A stretch of DNA of 7,223 bases from Saprospirales bacterium. Lineage in GTDB: Bacteria; Bacteroidota; Bacteroidia; Chitinophagales; JADJOU01. Positions 5,659 to 7,223 of the stretch are shown piece by piece; within the stretch, counting starts at the first letter, position 1; each line of letters opens with the position of its first letter. The stretch covers positions 1-7,223 of the forward strand of contig CANHJR010000061.1 of the NCBI GenBank assembly GCA_947461165.1, written 5' to 3'. The notes below the pieces were generated by a model, which saw nothing but the letters and a program-made list of their open reading frames with translations, ran no database searches and was not told the origin of the DNA. The position numbers and the translations under genes are program-made.

Positions 5659-6668
5659 GGTAGTTTCATATCCCAATTCCAGGCAGAAACCATCATATCC
5701 TCTATACTTCGCTTTGGAGACCAATTGAGTAATTCCTTAGCTTTTCTATTGTCAGAATATACAGCTATCACATCTCCTGGTCGTGGTGGCGCTAACTCTT
5801 TTTTCATATGAACACCTGTGGACCTTTCAAAGGCATCGATAAGTTCTAAAACCGTTACGCCCTCGCCAGAGCCAAGATTTACAATATCATGCGTGTGGAT
5901 ATCCTTTCTGCTTTCTAAGTTTTTGATAGCAAGCGTATGCGCATCTGCTAGATCCATGACGTGAATATAGTCTCTAATGCAGCTGCCATCACGAGTCGGT
6001 AGTTCATACCCGAAAACCATGATTTTTTCAAACTTGCCCTTGGCTACACCGGTGATTCTTGGAACGACATTGTTTGGAGTTATTGTTGGAGATTCACCAA
6101 TATAACCGTCGATGTGCGCACCAACAGGATTGAAATATCTCAAAGATAAGATTCGGATATCAAGTTCTAATTTGGCTTCCTCTAGCAGCATCTCGCCAAT
6201 AACCTTTGTGCTTGCATATGGGCTTTGAGGTGGATTCAAGGTTGTAGTCTCAGATACTGGCAGGCTGTCAATATTTCCATAAACCGAGCAGCTTGATGAG
6301 AACACAAAGTTTTGAATTTTATATTTTTTGACTAACTCTAGTAGGTTTAACTGACCAACAACATTGTTTCGATAATATAGGAGCGGCTCCTCGACACTTT
6401 CATCGACGTACTTGAATGCTGCGAAATGGATAACCCCCGAAATATTGTTTTCCTTTTCGAAGATGCGTTCTAATGCATCTTTGTCACGAAGATCAACTTG
6501 GTGAAAAACAGGGCGAATTCCGGTTGTTTTTTCAATACCATCCAAGGTTTCAGTTCCCGATCGACTGAGATTGTCAATAATGATTACTTCGTAATTGTTT
6601 TCGATTAGATTGACGACGGTATGCGAGCCTATATAGCCCATTCCTCCAGTTACAAGAATTTTAGACAT
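5655..6668 (-). CDS. galE: UDP-glucose 4-epimerase GalE
   Basis: A 337-residue extended SDR, close to the 338 residues of E. coli GalE. It interconverts UDP-glucose and UDP-galactose using tightly bound NAD+, in the Leloir pathway and in supplying galactose for surface polysaccharides. Motifs are the NAD-binding TGGMGYIGSH (7-16, with GxxGxxG), HFAAFKYVDES (81-91), the catalytic S126 in FSSSCSVYG, Y151 and K155 in SPYASTK, the RYFNPVGAH segment (177-185) and RDYIHVMDLADAH (232-244). The residue matching E. coli Y299, which limits the sugar pocket, is V303, so acetylated UDP-sugars may also be accepted. The ATG at 6668 overlaps the last 8 bases of bshA on the same strand, so translational coupling is likely; there is no Shine-Dalgarno. 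Its TAA overlaps the dnaX stop by 4 bases. Confidence 0.95.
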   Translation of the reverse strand: MSKILVTGGMGYIGSHTVVNLIENNYEVIIIDNLSRSGTETLDGIEKTTGIRPVFHQVDLRDKDALERIFEKENNISGVIHFAAFKYVDESVEEPLLYYRNNVVGQLNLLELVKKYKIQNFVFSSSCSVYGNIDSLPVSETTTLNPPQSPYASTKVIGEMLLEEAKLELDIRILSLRYFNPVGAHIDGYIGESPTITPNNVVPRITGVAKGKFEKIMVFGYELPTRDGSCIRDYIHVMDLADAHTLAIKNLESRKDIHTHDIVNLGSGEGVTVLELIDAFERSTGVHMKKELAPPRPGDVIAVYSDNRKAKELLNWSPKRSIEDMMVSAWNWDMKLP

Positions 6669-7223
6669 TGTGAAATTGATTTAGCACTTTTAAATAATAA
6701 TTTTCGTACTTCGGAAGAATGAGGTCTATATCAAACTGTTTGGACGATTCAAATGCATTTTTTTTAAATTCATTCAAGGACTCATCAGTCAACAATATTT
6801 TGAGTGCATTCTCCGCCATGGATTCGACATCACCGATGTCACTCATAAACCCATTTTTTCCTTCAATGATAAGTTCTGGAAGTCCGCCAGCATTGGTTGA
6901 AATAACAGGGACACCACAAGCCATAGCCTCTAATGCAGCAAGCCCAAAGCTCTCAGACTCACTAGGCAATACAAATAAGTCACTGATAGCATAGAGTTCT
7001 TCGATCATTTCTTGCTTTCCCAGAAATTTCACCTGCTCACAAAGACCTAGAGATCGACAGAGTTCTTCGCAAGAATTTCGCTCAGGGCCATCACCAACTA
7101 ACAAGAGTTTGGAGGTTAATTTTTTTGATAAAATGGAGTGCATTTTGATGACATCTTGAACTCGTTTGACTTTTCTAAAATTCGACACATGGATCAATAC
7201 TCTCTCATTATCCTCCGCTACGA
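6661..7223 (-). CDS. bshA: N-acetyl-alpha-D-glucosaminyl L-malate synthase BshA, C-terminal half (partial)
   Basis: A GT4-family glycosyltransferase whose 5' end lies beyond the right edge; about 186 codons are visible, roughly half of the usual 375-380. BshA joins GlcNAc from UDP-GlcNAc to L-malate, the first step of bacillithiol synthesis. The frame stays open from the TTG at 7197 to the window end, reading VAEDNERVLIHVSNFRKVKRV, so no start lies inside the window. Family marks are HVSNFRKVKRVQDV, the donor-site LLLVGDGPER, the EX7E motif in ESFGLAALE, and CGVPVISTNAGGLPEL, which is typical of BshA. A generic GT4 glycosyltransferase is the alternative, but the HVSNFRxVKR segment favours BshA. 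It is the upstream gene of a pair with galE. Confidence 0.85.
   Translation of the reverse strand, partial: VAEDNERVLIHVSNFRKVKRVQDVIKMHSILSKKLTSKLLLVGDGPERNSCEELCRSLGLCEQVKFLGKQEMIEELYAISDLFVLPSESESFGLAALEAMACGVPVISTNAGGLPELIIEGKNGFMSDIGDVESMAENALKILLTDESLNEFKKNAFESSKQFDIDLILPKYENYYLKVLNQFHNV

Overview
The window looks like a core-genome stretch from a member of the Bacteroidota. The sequence is AT-rich. Start codons lack recognisable Shine-Dalgarno sequences. Three perfect matches to the Bacteroidota -7 promoter element (TAnnTTTG) sit upstream of genes. The proteins (DnaA, FabG with a GVCGGL-type C-terminus, DnaX, the bacillithiol enzyme BshA) read like that phylum. The class is not certain; the DnaA N-terminus most resembles the Sphingobacteriia/Chitinophagia type from memory.

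Layout, left to right. The left edge cuts a tRNA-Ser(GCT) gene on the minus strand. Upstream of it on the same strand lie dnaA, a Tat-exported metallophosphatase of the 5'-nucleotidase family, and fabG; fabG and the phosphatase are 37 bases apart and probably co-transcribed, and dnaA follows closely. Next is a small minus-strand gene for a probable exported or lipid-anchored protein of unknown function, whose 3' part may be frameshifted. A roughly 165-base divergent spacer with a good promoter then leads into dnaX on the plus strand. dnaX meets galE tail to tail with overlapping stop codons. galE overlaps the end of bshA, which runs off the right edge.

Two replication genes (dnaA, the initiator, and dnaX, the clamp-loader ATPase) lie within about 2.5 kb of each other but on opposite strands. 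bshA and galE form a translationally coupled pair that both use UDP-sugars. fabG supplies a fatty-acid synthesis step.

No defence island, mobile element, CRISPR array or obviously new multi-gene system is visible. The most interesting signals are subtler. First, an 11-A run in dnaX sits at the junction between the clamp-loader core and the tau-specific tail, and both alternative frames stop within a few codons, as expected for slippage-generated gamma. Second, a factor-independent terminator for the bshA-galE transcript appears to be embedded inside the 3' coding end of the opposing dnaX gene. Third, the small exported-protein gene may carry a homopolymer frameshift.
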